NCBI GenBank assembly: GCA_016744975.1
Contig: JADGDI010000008.1
Location: 1-44,340 of the forward strand
DNA length: 44,340 bases
From: Hyphomicrobiales bacterium
GTDB lineage: Bacteria; Pseudomonadota; Alphaproteobacteria; Rhizobiales; OSC116
Reading direction: 5' to 3'
Shown here: positions 1-8,525 of the stretch, one piece after another
Layout of the letters: every line of letters begins with the position of its first letter
Numbering within the stretch: the stretch's first letter is position 1
Position numbers and translations under genes: made by a program
The notes under the pieces: generated by a model
What the model saw: the letters and a program-made list of their open reading frames with translations, nothing else
Database searches by the model: none
Told to the model about the DNA's origin: nothing

Positions 1-15
1 GCTTTAAACTAAAAT

Positions 16-921
16 CTATATTTTTGCAAAATAGTCACAAAATGCGTCATAGACAAGCCTAATTCGGCGTGATGTTTTAACTTCTTTATGTGCAACCAGC
101 CAAATGGGCAAAGAATCAAGCTTTATTTCAGGCAATATGCGCACCAAGCTTGGGTGGTTTTCACAGGCCTTAAGCGTTTGAAAGCTTATGCCAAGGCCAT
201 TTAATAATGACTTCCAAACCACTTCATGACTGTCGGATTTAATGGCGAAATTATCTCGGTTTATATCTTTGCCATTATGTTTAATCCCTGCTTGTTTAAA
301 GCCATTAATGATAAGATTTTGGCGGTCTTGGCCGATGAGATCTAGCTTAAATATTGCTTCCATATGATTGGGGTTTAATGCCATTGCTTGGTTAAACTTT
401 GGGTAGGAGCGGGCAACAAAAATACCAAGTTCTAAATCATTAACCTTGCGGGTGATCAAATCATCTTGTACCGGCCGATACATCCGAATGGCGATATCTG
501 CCTCGCGCTCCAACAAATTATCACTTTGGTTATTGGCAATTATTTCAAAATTAATGTCGGGATGTTGCTTGCGGATTATTGCAATGGCTTGGGGTAAGTG
601 ATTGATGGCAATCATCTCACTGGCAGTAATGCGCACATTGCCAGCGACTTGCTGGGTCTTACCTGCTGCGGTTAAGGCAATGTTATTGGCAATTTTATTC
701 ATGTTGCGCACCTGTTCGGCCAATTGTAAACCTAATTCGGTAATTTTATAGCCTTGTTGGGTGCGGTCAAACAGCCTGACATCTAATTGTAGCTCTAATT
801 GTTCAATATGGCGGCCAATGGTTGGTTGGGTCGAGCCAAGATAGGCCGCAGCTTTGGATAAGCTGCCCATATTGGCAACGGCTAAAAAACTGCTTAATAG
901 ATTCCAGTCTAAATGTTTCAT
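16..921 (-). CDS. LysR-family transcriptional regulator
   Basis: A 301-residue protein with the LysR layout: an N-terminal winged HTH (about residues 4-64, with SLSKAAAYLGSTQPTIGRHI as the recognition region) followed by a periplasmic-binding-like effector domain (about 90-295). It is the usual family length and looks complete, with the stop 16 bases from the window edge. It is transcribed divergently from the epimerase-like gene that starts at 1029. This arrangement usually means that the regulator controls its neighbour as well as itself, and a short dyad (975-988) lies between them. The effector cannot be told from sequence. The family call is certain; the target is inference. Confidence 0.93.
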   Translation of the reverse strand: MKHLDWNLLSSFLAVANMGSLSKAAAYLGSTQPTIGRHIEQLELQLDVRLFDRTQQGYKITELGLQLAEQVRNMNKIANNIALTAAGKTQQVAGNVRITASEMIAINHLPQAIAIIRKQHPDINFEIIANNQSDNLLEREADIAIRMYRPVQDDLITRKVNDLELGIFVARSYPKFNQAMALNPNHMEAIFKLDLIGQDRQNLIINGFKQAGIKHNGKDINRDNFAIKSDSHEVVWKSLLNGLGISFQTLKACENHPSLVRILPEIKLDSLPIWLVAHKEVKTSRRIRLVYDAFCDYFAKI

Positions 922-974
922 ATTATTAGCCTATACATAAATGAATATAAGTTCAACGAATTTAACATCTGTTC

Positions 975-1002
975 ATTTGTTTGCAAATAGTCATATTATA
1001 AT
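975..1002 (+). promoter_or_regulatory. Possible LysR box and -10 element of the epimerase-like gene
   Basis: The 14-base dyad ATTTGTTTGCAAAT (975-988) has 5-base arms around a 4-base centre and fits the T-N11-A form of LysR sites. A consensus -10, TATAAT, lies at 997-1002, and no good -35 precedes it, as expected for an activator-dependent promoter. The dyad would cover the -35 position. Inferred from pattern only. Confidence 0.35.
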
Positions 1003-1028
1003 CATAACAAGCAAATTGGAGTATGATC

Positions 1029-1991
1029 ATGCAAAAAAAGGCGTTAATTTTAGGGTTTACGGGTAATTTTGGTAGAGCGCAAGCGGAGGCATTGCTTAAT
1101 GACGGTTGGCAGTTAAACATTATGTTGCGTAATCCAAAAAAAGCTGAGGATGATGCATTGTTTGATAATACTAACATCAGCTTATTTAAAGGTGATGCGA
1201 TGGTTTTTGACGATTTATTACTTGCAGGGCAAGACTGTCAGGTGATTGTTCATGGGGTGAATATGGCTTATGATTTGTGGCCAAACCTGATGCCAAAAAT
1301 AACTGATAATGTTTTGAATGCAGCAAAAAATTTAAATGCGAGTATTCTATTTCCAGGTAATATTTATAATTTTGCAGCTGAAGATGGGCCGATTTATCAT
1401 GAGCAATCGCCGCAAAATCCGACCACTAAAAAAGGTAAGTTCCGCAAACAATTAGAGCAAGATATGGCACATTTTGCTCAAACCCAAGGGGTGCAGGTCA
1501 TTATTTTGCGTGCTGGGGACTATTGGGGGCCTAAAAGCAGCGAGAGCAGCTTTTTTAAATATTTAATTATGGATAATTTGCCTAAAGGCAAGGTTTGGCT
1601 TGCTGGGCGGGATGATGTGAAACATGCTTGGGCATATTTGCCCGATTTAGGCGCAGTGGGCGCGGCACTTTTAGCCAAGCGTGAGAGCCTTAATCTGTTT
1701 GAAATATTTCATTTTAAAGGCAATGACTTAACCATGGATGAAATGATTATGGCAGTTGAAGCGGTGGTTGGAAAACCACTTAAACGATCTGGATTTCCTT
1801 GGCTCTTTATTAGGCTAATGGGCGTTTTTAATAAAGGCATGCGTGAAATGTTAGAACTGCGCTTTATGGGCAGTGTGGCGCAAAGTTTTAACCAAGACAA
1901 ATTAACAAGCTTGCTTGATGAAGTGCCAAATACGCCATTAGAGGGGGCGTTAAAGGCAACATTTAAAGCCCATCATATTGTGCTTAAATAA
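1029..1991 (+). CDS. NAD(P)-binding epimerase/dehydratase-like protein
   Basis: An extended-SDR-like protein of about 320 residues. The N-terminus ALILGFTGNFGRAQAEALL carries the GxxGxxG dinucleotide-binding loop of a Rossmann fold. The middle holds ILFPGNIYNFA, in the place of the active-site tyrosine strand of NAD-dependent epimerases, and the C-terminal third is the variable substrate lobe. An upstream ATG at 1023 is in frame, but the Shine-Dalgarno-like TTGGAG (1016-1021) is spaced correctly only for the ATG at 1029, so I use that. The substrate is unknown. The divergent LysR gene probably regulates it. Members of this group are often annotated as sugar epimerases without proof. Confidence 0.8.
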   Translation: MQKKALILGFTGNFGRAQAEALLNDGWQLNIMLRNPKKAEDDALFDNTNISLFKGDAMVFDDLLLAGQDCQVIVHGVNMAYDLWPNLMPKITDNVLNAAKNLNASILFPGNIYNFAAEDGPIYHEQSPQNPTTKKGKFRKQLEQDMAHFAQTQGVQVIILRAGDYWGPKSSESSFFKYLIMDNLPKGKVWLAGRDDVKHAWAYLPDLGAVGAALLAKRESLNLFEIFHFKGNDLTMDEMIMAVEAVVGKPLKRSGFPWLFIRLMGVFNKGMREMLELRFMGSVAQSFNQDKLTSLLDEVPNTPLEGALKATFKAHHIVLK

Positions 1992-2015
1992 AGCCCGTCA
2001 ACTTAAGGTAAGAAG

Positions 2016-2828
2016 CTAGTCTAAAAATTCAAATTGTTCGGGGTGGCTGGCGGTAATCATTGGGCCGCCGCGCTGCTCCAACCAACCACGGATGCGAATT
2101 TTTTTGCCAACTAAACTTGTAAAGTCAATGCCAGATTGGGCAAAGGCCATGCGATCACGCTTTGCGACATTAATGGTAAAGTCGGTTTTGTAATTTTTAC
2201 CAAAATTAAAATATAATTGACCAAATTTATGTTCAAACTTAAGTAAAACCCCTTCAACCAATTGATAGCTGCCAAATAGTTGGTTGAGCTTTTTTAAATC
2301 GCTAGCGGCAATTAAGTCATAATACTGGTTTGACCAGATATTTTGTTTGGCATTACGGGCGATGTTTTCGGCCGTTTGTAATATGTTAATACAGGCGCGA
2401 TTGTCTCTAAAACTATAGGCGCGAGCAAGGCCTTGTTGTAACATATATTCTTGTAACCAAACTTGTTTGCCATTATCATTTGTTATGAATAAATGAGCAA
2501 GGATGCGCCGATGACGGTCAACTTTCCTGCCGCCATATTTTATTATAACAGGTTGATTTAGTGCAATATTTTCCAACTGTTGTTTGGCTAAGTCTGCCAT
2601 TGGCCAGTCTTTAAAGTTTTTACGTTGCAACGCCAGTTTAGGCGCTTGAATGCCGACCATTCTAACCTGTTTGCCAGATGATAATATGACTGTATCGCCG
2701 TCAACAACTTCAACGATTGTGTCAGTGCCGCCAGCTTTTAAATTGCAACTGGCATAGGCATGACCACCTGCTAACAAATAAACCCCAGAGGCGAGGATTT
2801 GTGATATTTTTTTTTGTTTCTTAGTCAT
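2016..2828 (-). CDS. Exported SNase-fold (thermonuclease-like) protein with altered active site
   Basis: A 270-residue protein with a positively charged start and hydrophobic stretch (about residues 8-26, ending AYA) that reads as a signal peptide. A staphylococcal-nuclease fold follows: VVDGDTV near residue 42, RMVGIQAPKLAL near 56 and DRHRRILAHL near 104. In active thermonucleases the second motif is usually GIDAPE. Here the calcium-binding Asp is Gln and the catalytic Glu is Lys, so nuclease activity is doubtful, although the later Arg region is kept. A C-terminal domain of about 90 residues (170-270) is not one I recognise. The start codon lies inside a short tandem repeat (2811-2867) and has no clear Shine-Dalgarno sequence. 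Confidence 0.8.
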   Translation of the reverse strand: MTKKQKKISQILASGVYLLAGGHAYASCNLKAGGTDTIVEVVDGDTVILSSGKQVRMVGIQAPKLALQRKNFKDWPMADLAKQQLENIALNQPVIIKYGGRKVDRHRRILAHLFITNDNGKQVWLQEYMLQQGLARAYSFRDNRACINILQTAENIARNAKQNIWSNQYYDLIAASDLKKLNQLFGSYQLVEGVLLKFEHKFGQLYFNFGKNYKTDFTINVAKRDRMAFAQSGIDFTSLVGKKIRIRGWLEQRGGPMITASHPEQFEFLD

Positions 2829-2867
2829 CTTTTTGTTTCTTAGTCAGTTAGTGGCTTGTTTCTTAGT
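2811..2867. repeat. Short tandem repeat across the SNase-like start codon
   Basis: The 17-base unit TTTTTGTTTCTTAGTCA occurs exactly at 2811-2827 and again at 2830-2846 (period 19). A partial third copy, TTGTTTCTTAGT, is at 2856-2867. On the minus strand the last copy encodes the MTKKQKK start of the SNase-like protein, so the 5' leader and first codons are copies of one unit. Confidence 0.85.
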
Positions 2868-2899
2868 TGGTTCGCTAATGGCCTATTTGTTATATTCAA

Positions 2900-3739
2900 T
2901 TAAAATTTAACATCTCTAACAAAATCTGCAACATAATCATCAGCTGGGTTTTTAAGAATTTCCTCAGGTGTGTCAAGTTGAATGATTTTACCATCTTTTA
3001 AAATGGCAATTCGGTCACCCATTTTTAGTGCTTCGTCCAAATCATGGGTGATGAAAATGATGGTTTTATGTAAGTTGGATTGCAGTTCAATTAGTTGAGC
3101 CTGCATTTCGCGGCGAATCAGCGGGTCTAGCGCTGAAAATGGCTCATCCATTAACAGGATATCGGTATCGACCGCCAAGGCTCTAGCTAGCCCAACGCGC
3201 TGTTTTTGTCCACCTGATAACTGCATTGGAAATTGTAAATCATAACCTTCAAGGCCAACAATATTGATCCATCTTTTTGCATGGTCATATCGCTCAGTTT
3301 TGTTGACGCCATTTATTTTAAGGCCATAAGCCACATTATCAAGGATATTTAAATGCGGCATTAACCCAAAATTTTGAAATACCATGGCAATTTTATGGCG
3401 TCTAAAGGCTTCTAGCTGACTTTGTTTTAATTGGATGATATTTTGCCCGTCAATGATAATTTCACCAACGGTTGGGTCTATCATGCGGTTAAAATGGCGA
3501 ATTAAAGTTGATTTGCCTGAGCCAGAAAGCCCCATAATTACAAAAACTTCACCACGGTTAATGGTTAGGTTGATATCAAATAAACCAATGGTATGTCCGG
3601 TTTGTTCGAGTAGTGCTTGTTTGGAAATACCTTGTTTTACCGCCTTTAATACTGATTTGGGATTTTTGCCAAAAACTTTATAGAGCGACTTTATTTCAAC
3701 AATTGGTTGTGTCATTGCAATATTAGAATCATTCATCAT
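2900..3739 (-). CDS. proV: Glycine betaine/proline-type ABC transporter, ATP-binding subunit
   Basis: ATPase of the ProV/OpuAA family. It has Walker A (GLSGSGKST), a Q-loop (MVFQNFGLMPH), the signature LSGGQKQRVGLARAL, Walker B (ILLMDEPFSALDP) and the H-loop (FITHDLDEAL). At about 279 residues it is much shorter than E. coli ProV (about 400), because the C-terminal CBS pair is missing; the protein ends soon after the D-loop region. The reading frame extends to 3817, but the ATG at 3739 has AGGA five bases upstream, and ATGATGAATGA overlaps the proW stop, implying translational coupling. It is the last gene of the proX-proW-proV operon and energises uptake of a quaternary amine (betaine, choline or proline betaine). 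Confidence 0.92.
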   Translation of the reverse strand: MMNDSNIAMTQPIVEIKSLYKVFGKNPKSVLKAVKQGISKQALLEQTGHTIGLFDINLTINRGEVFVIMGLSGSGKSTLIRHFNRMIDPTVGEIIIDGQNIIQLKQSQLEAFRRHKIAMVFQNFGLMPHLNILDNVAYGLKINGVNKTERYDHAKRWINIVGLEGYDLQFPMQLSGGQKQRVGLARALAVDTDILLMDEPFSALDPLIRREMQAQLIELQSNLHKTIIFITHDLDEALKMGDRIAILKDGKIIQLDTPEEILKNPADDYVADFVRDVKF

Positions 3740-4628
3740 TTTGTTCCTGATATTGTTTTTGACTGCGTTTGGCATAGGCGGATGAAACCCGATCAAAAAT
3801 AATTGCCAAGGCAACAATGGCTAAGCCGTTAAACAAACCTAAGGTAAAATATTGATTGGTGATGGATTTTAATACCGGTTGCCCAAGGCCTTTAACGCCA
3901 ATCATCGAGGCGATGACAACCATGGCAAGCGCCATCATAATGGTTTGGTTTATGCCCGCCATAATGGTTGGTAATGCCAATGGAACTTGGACACCCCATA
4001 GCCGTTGTGATTTGTTTGCACCAAAAGCGGTGGCAGCTTCAAGCACCTCTTTATCAACCAGTCTTATGCCCAAATTGGTAAACCTTATCACAGGGGGGAT
4101 GGCATAAATAACCACGGCAATTAACCCGGGAATTTTACCGATGCCAAGCAACATAACAACGGGGATTAAATATACAAAGGCTGGCATGGTTTGCATGATA
4201 TCTAACAAGGGCGTGATGATGGATCTCGCAAGGTTTGAACGTGCCATAATGATGCCAATTGGTATGCCCAACGCTATGGCAATAAGTGTACAAATGGTTA
4301 TAATGCTTAAGGTGCGCATTGTGTCATCCCACATGCTAAGATAGCCAATGCTAAGAAGTGCAGCAAAAACACCTACGCTTAGTTTATACGATCTGCTGGC
4401 TAAATATGACAAGCCACATAAAATGATAATCATCAACCACCAAGGTGTTGCTAAAAGTAAATTTTCAAACCAGACCATAAGGTTTAATAATGGCTCGAAA
4501 AAATTCTCAATCGCTTCGCCATAGTTTCGCGAGAAATCACGATAAGCGGTGTCGAGATGTTTTTTAATGGCGGTTAATTGAGCTTTATCCATTTTTGGAA
4601 AATCGTAGAACCAATTGGTTTCTGCCAT
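3729..4628 (-). CDS. proW: Glycine betaine/proline-type ABC transporter, permease
   Basis: Permease of the ProW/OpuAB family with an N-terminal soluble segment of about 60 residues and then six or so membrane segments. The cytoplasmic EAA loop is visible as EAATAFGANKSQRLWGVQVP, where it docks on the ATPase. The longest frame starts at 4679, but the ATG at 4628 (MAETNWFYDFP) is preceded by GAGGT at good spacing and fits family N-termini, so I use it. It lies between proX (79-base gap) and proV (overlap). Substrate specificity is set by ProX and is not readable here. Confidence 0.92.
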   Translation of the reverse strand: MAETNWFYDFPKMDKAQLTAIKKHLDTAYRDFSRNYGEAIENFFEPLLNLMVWFENLLLATPWWLMIIILCGLSYLASRSYKLSVGVFAALLSIGYLSMWDDTMRTLSIITICTLIAIALGIPIGIIMARSNLARSIITPLLDIMQTMPAFVYLIPVVMLLGIGKIPGLIAVVIYAIPPVIRFTNLGIRLVDKEVLEAATAFGANKSQRLWGVQVPLALPTIMAGINQTIMMALAMVVIASMIGVKGLGQPVLKSITNQYFTLGLFNGLAIVALAIIFDRVSSAYAKRSQKQYQEQNDE

Positions 4629-4707
4629 ATATACCTCTATCCCCCTAAAATAATGGCGCAGTTTGGGTATCTGCACCATTATATTATCATGTTATTTTTA
4701 GCCAAAT

Positions 4708-5703
4708 TTATTTAGCAAGCGCGGCTTTGATTTTGTTTGCAGCATCTTTTGATACCCATTTTGACCAAATATCTGCACTATTGTTTAAGAACTCTAATGC
4801 AACAGTTTCACCATCTGCTTGGTTTTCATCTTTCCAAGCCAATAATAAATTGGTTGCGCTATTGCTTAGGCCGCGATTGGCAAGATAGGCATAGGCACTT
4901 GGTGCGCGGGTGGCAAATTCCTCGGTTGTAACTGTATAGATTGGCGCGGCGGGGAACATGGTTGGTTTTGGGTCAGCGCAATCTTTTTGGGTGATGCATT
5001 GTTTATAATGCTCAACATCTGTGCCTGATCCAAAGTCAACTTTGACCATTTCATATTTGCCAAGCAATGGCGTTGGCGCCCAATAGTAACCAAGCCAACC
5101 TTGTTTGCGCTCATAGGCTTTGGATAATGCACCTGCAAGGGCTGGGCCTGAACCTGGGTCAATCACTTCAAAGCCTGCGTCGCCCATTTTCATAGCTTTG
5201 TGTAAATTATCGACGCTGACTTGGCATGCCCAACCAGCGGGGCAGCTATAAAGACCAGATTTTGCTTTATCTTCATTATGTGGGAATAATTTGGAGTTGG
5301 CTAAAATACCCGCAATGGTTGCAAGCTTGGGATTTTCATCTACCATATATTTTGGTACCCAAAAGCCTTCTTCGCCGCCATCTGGTAGTGGGCTGCCTGC
5401 CATGCGTAGGCGTTTTTCTTGAACACCTAATTCAATGGCTTTAATAAAGCTATTGGTCCATAATTCTGGAGCGACATCGGGTGTGCCTTTTTCGGTCATG
5501 GATGTGCCTGTTACGGTGGTGTCACCAACCACAAGCTCGACATCACAACCATAGCCATTTTCTAAAATAAATTTATCAATATTAGCAAAGGTGGTGGCGC
5601 TTGCCCAGTTCATATCGGCGAGTGTTACCTTGCCGCATTCATCAGCACTTGCTAGGCTTGTGGAGCCAATTAGGGCGGCCAATAATGTAATGACTTTTTT
5701 CAT
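4708..5703 (-). CDS. proX: Quaternary-amine ABC transporter, periplasmic binding protein
   Basis: An OpuAC/ProX-type binding protein of about 331 residues with a signal peptide (MKKVITLLAALIGSTSLASA, cut near ADEC). The aromatic-rich motifs typical of this group are present: DMNWASATTF near the N-terminus, PELWTNSF, the cysteine-containing CPAGWACQV, and GWLGYYWAPTPLLGKYEMV. Tryptophan and tyrosine side chains in these motifs usually form the cation-pi box for trimethylammonium groups. Two ATGs are possible; GGAGG touches the one at 5709 and is six bases from that at 5703, so 5703 is preferred. It is the first gene of proXWV. Betaine is the likeliest ligand, but choline or proline betaine are not excluded. 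Confidence 0.9.
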   Translation of the reverse strand: MKKVITLLAALIGSTSLASADECGKVTLADMNWASATTFANIDKFILENGYGCDVELVVGDTTVTGTSMTEKGTPDVAPELWTNSFIKAIELGVQEKRLRMAGSPLPDGGEEGFWVPKYMVDENPKLATIAGILANSKLFPHNEDKAKSGLYSCPAGWACQVSVDNLHKAMKMGDAGFEVIDPGSGPALAGALSKAYERKQGWLGYYWAPTPLLGKYEMVKVDFGSGTDVEHYKQCITQKDCADPKPTMFPAAPIYTVTTEEFATRAPSAYAYLANRGLSNSATNLLLAWKDENQADGETVALEFLNNSADIWSKWVSKDAANKIKAALAK

Positions 5704-5877
5704 ATTCATCCTCCGAAGTTTGGATTTGGGGTTACGCTGATTTAAACAAATATTATGGTTGGTCGCAATTGAACCTAAGAATAAAGTTAAAATAAAAGCA
5801 ATATATTTTGATCCATATTTTTTACAACATAGAATAAAGGTGGTGAAATTGCAAATCTGGTTTTTGGGTGCAGATTT

Positions 5878-6462
5878 CTAGTTTTCTAATATTGGCATGG
5901 TACCAAGCCATAATTCGATGCTGTCTTCATTGCCAACCGTTGAGCTATGGCTTCGGTGGCTATCAAAATGAATGGTATCACCAGCTTTGATTGAAAACTT
6001 TTCTTGATCTAACTGATAATGAATTTCACCTTTTAGAAGATAGATAAATTCTTCACCTTGGTGGCTAAATTTTTCTGAGACATGACCTGCTGGGCGGTGG
6101 ATTAAACAGGCATTGAGCAATGCACCGCCAAAAGCTGGGGCTAAATTTTCATAGGCAAGGTTAGGCTCGCCAAAGCTATATTTTTCACGATTTTCAGCTC
6201 GAGTGATGGTTTTTTGGCTTTTAGGCATTTTTACCAATGCATCCATCGAGCTTTCGAGTGCTTCGGCCAATTTATAGAGTGAGATTATCGACGGGGTAGA
6301 TTGCCCCCGTTCGACTTGTGAAATAAAACTAACACTCAAATCGGTTTCTTTTGATATTTGTAAAATAGTCTTGCCAATTTGCTTGCGTCTTTGGCGTAAG
6401 GTTTCGCCTAAATGTAGTGCCAATTGTTGGTCATCAAATGTAGTTTTTATGCTTTGGCTCAT
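5878..6462 (-). CDS. XRE-family regulator with C-terminal cupin domain
   Basis: A protein of about 194 residues with a Cro/C1-type HTH (about residues 20-75: GETLRQRRKQIGKTILQISK, then SFISQVERGQSTPSIISLYKL). A small cupin_2 barrel follows (about 110-190: EKFSHQGEEFIYLLKGEIHY and AGDTIHFDSHRSHSS). This layout is that of the PuuR/SinR-cupin class, in which the cupin senses a small metabolite. The frame extends to 6507, but the ATG at 6462 has a strong AGGAGGT just upstream, and a TATAAT at 6507-6512 makes the longer start unlikely. It lies alone between proXWV and the opp genes, so either could be its target; which one is unknown. Confidence 0.9.
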   Translation of the reverse strand: MSQSIKTTFDDQQLALHLGETLRQRRKQIGKTILQISKETDLSVSFISQVERGQSTPSIISLYKLAEALESSMDALVKMPKSQKTITRAENREKYSFGEPNLAYENLAPAFGGALLNACLIHRPAGHVSEKFSHQGEEFIYLLKGEIHYQLDQEKFSIKAGDTIHFDSHRSHSSTVGNEDSIELWLGTMPILEN

Positions 6463-6849
6463 ATGACCTCCTAATTGAATTGCTTTATTGTTAAGGACTG
6501 AACACAATTATACTGTTGATAGGCTTTGAAAATGGGTGCAGCTAACTGGGCATAGGCTAATATCGGCTCAAAATCAACCTGTTCATAGGTATTTTCAACA
6601 TTTAGCAAATTAAGGGGCCAAGACATTGGCCATTTTCACTAATTGGTAAGTTAAGCGCAGCGCTTAGGCCTATGTCAGAAATTTTTTGTTAGTCGAGGAA
6701 AATTGGTTTCATTTTTCGATGGTCGAAATTTTAAACAGCTACAAATTTAAAATAGCCTGCTTATGCCACTGATCGCGAATGATCGGCTTTGTGCCACATT
6801 CACTTTTTAACTAGCGAATGTGGCACTGGTTTGTTTAACAATCGGCTTA
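6463..6849. other. Gene-free stretch between opp operon and XRE-cupin gene
   Basis: 387 bases without a credible gene. It holds a perfect -10 TATAAT on the minus strand (6507-6512), probably for the XRE-cupin gene, and three inverted repeats. These are GGCCAA/TTGGCC around GACA (6616-6631), the perfect odd palindrome TAAGCGC-A-GCGCTTA (6652-6666), and an 11-base-pair hairpin (6791-6826) just after oppA. Whether the first two are operators or RNA structures cannot be decided from sequence. Confidence 0.6.
6791..6826 (-). terminator. Hairpin downstream of oppA
   Basis: Perfect 11-base inverted repeat GTGCCACATTC / GAATGTGGCAC with a 14-base loop, 24 bases after the oppA stop. No run of T follows on the minus strand, so it may be a Rho-dependent or 3'-protecting stem rather than a classic intrinsic terminator. 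Confidence 0.55.
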
Positions 6850-8433
6850 TTATTTAGCGTTAACCGTCACATTGCGGAAATATGGCACACTTAAAGTAGA
6901 GCGCCAGAAGCCTTTCACATGTGCGCCCATCATCATATAGCTATTGCGATGATACATTGGTAAAATAACATGGTCATTCATCACAATGTCTTCTGCTTTA
7001 GCCATTTGCGCCAATGATTCTTCTGCAGTGGCGGCAGCTTTGGAAGCTTTGATGGCTGCATCATAATCGGCATTTGACCATTTGGCCAAATTGTTAGGGC
7101 TGGTTGAAACAAAATTATCTAAAAATGTCATTGGATGCGGGTAATCAGCACCCCAACCCATTTGTGCAATTTGGTAAGTGGTTTTTTGCACTTCTGGATA
7201 ATAAACTTTCCATTCTTTTACGTCGATTTTAACATCGATATTTAGGTTTTTCTTCCACATTTGCTGAATGGCTTCGAGCAATTTTTGAATTGGTGGTGAT
7301 GCATATGTGGCAAAAATAGTATCTGGGAAACCTTCGCCATTGGCATAACCTGCTTCGGCTAATAGTTTTTTAGCTTCCTTAATATTTGCCGCAGGGCTAA
7401 TGCCACTGCCTGATACCGCATCACGAAAATCTTTGCCTGCAACATTAATACCATATGGGACAAGACCAAGGGCTGGAACATCGGCACTTTGCAGTACAAA
7501 TTCAATAATCTCTTCGCGGTCAATGGCTAAAGAAAGTGCTTTACGGACTTTTACATCATCAAGAGGTTTAGCAGCTGGGTTAAAGAATGCGTAGGTTGTG
7601 CCAAGTGCTGGAATTACCAAGAAATCTTTACTCTCCACACTAAGGCGCGGAATTTCAGATGCAGGAACAGACTCGATACCGTCAACATCGCCGGCTTCCA
7701 TAGCTGCAAGTGCGGTGGATTGTTGCGAGATTAAGCGGAAGGTGAGGCTGTCTAACTGTACTTTTTCAGAATCATAATAATTTGGATTTTTTTCAAATTT
7801 TATGTCTTTACCAATGTTGATTTCCGTCATGCGGAATGGGCCTGTGCCAATCATTGAGGCTGGGTCACGCGACCAGCCATCTGGGTTGGCTTCAACAACA
7901 TCTTGACGCACTGGGAAGAAGGTTGAATAGGACAATAATTCCATCATATAAGGCACACGCTGTTTAAGCGTGAAGCTAAATGTATGGTCATCTGCTGCTG
8001 AAATGGCAACGGCAACGCTTTGGTCAGCAAAATGCTCTTCAGCGCCTGTAATATGGTATAACATTGCAGCATTTTTGGCGCCAGATTTTGGGTTTAATAC
8101 CCGCATCCAAGCATAGACAAAATCATTGGCAGTTAGTGGTTTGCCATCTGACCATTTGGCCTCTTTGCGCAGGTTGAATGTATAAGTTAAGCCATCATCG
8201 CTGATGCTCCAATCTGTTGCTAAAGCGCCTTCAGTTGCGCCATTTGGTGCGGTGCGTACCAAGCCTTCAAATGTATTGCCAATGATAGGCGCAGCAAAAG
8301 TTTCGTTGGTTGTGCCTGGGTCAAAATTGTCGCTTTCATTATTGACAACATAAGTGAGTGACATATTGGCTAAAGCTGTGGTTGCCATTAGCATGCTTGC
8401 TGCGGCAGTTAACATGATTAGATGTTTTTTCAT
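6850..8433 (-). CDS. oppA: Oligopeptide ABC transporter, periplasmic binding protein
   Basis: A 527-residue solute-binding protein of family 5 (SBP_bac_5). It has a signal peptide (about 1-22, ending ALA) and family landmarks such as EGLVRTAPNGATEGALATDW, LRKEAKWSDGKPLTANDFVYAW and VRKALSLAIDREEI. Length and motifs match OppA/MppA-like proteins that bind short peptides in the periplasm. It is the third gene of oppB-oppC-oppA, 92 bases after oppC. That gap may hold its own ribosome site (GGGAA) or an internal promoter, which would fit the higher amounts of binding protein usually needed. Peptide rather than nickel or dipeptide specificity is inferred from overall similarity only. Confidence 0.9.
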   Translation of the reverse strand: MKKHLIMLTAAASMLMATTALANMSLTYVVNNESDNFDPGTTNETFAAPIIGNTFEGLVRTAPNGATEGALATDWSISDDGLTYTFNLRKEAKWSDGKPLTANDFVYAWMRVLNPKSGAKNAAMLYHITGAEEHFADQSVAVAISAADDHTFSFTLKQRVPYMMELLSYSTFFPVRQDVVEANPDGWSRDPASMIGTGPFRMTEINIGKDIKFEKNPNYYDSEKVQLDSLTFRLISQQSTALAAMEAGDVDGIESVPASEIPRLSVESKDFLVIPALGTTYAFFNPAAKPLDDVKVRKALSLAIDREEIIEFVLQSADVPALGLVPYGINVAGKDFRDAVSGSGISPAANIKEAKKLLAEAGYANGEGFPDTIFATYASPPIQKLLEAIQQMWKKNLNIDVKIDVKEWKVYYPEVQKTTYQIAQMGWGADYPHPMTFLDNFVSTSPNNLAKWSNADYDAAIKASKAAATAEESLAQMAKAEDIVMNDHVILPMYHRNSYMMMGAHVKGFWRSTLSVPYFRNVTVNAK

Positions 8434-8525
8434 TTCATTTCCCTTTTTTGGTTTTGTTGTTTTAAGTCTAGGATATGGGGCTGATGTCCCATATTTTGCC
8501 AGTTGGTTGGCGTTGTATTTTATAT

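Noticed and set aside
962-1177. Minus-strand 71-codon frame opposite the epimerase-like gene
   Set aside because: Antisense to a clear coding region and its promoter; no ribosome site or protein-like pattern.
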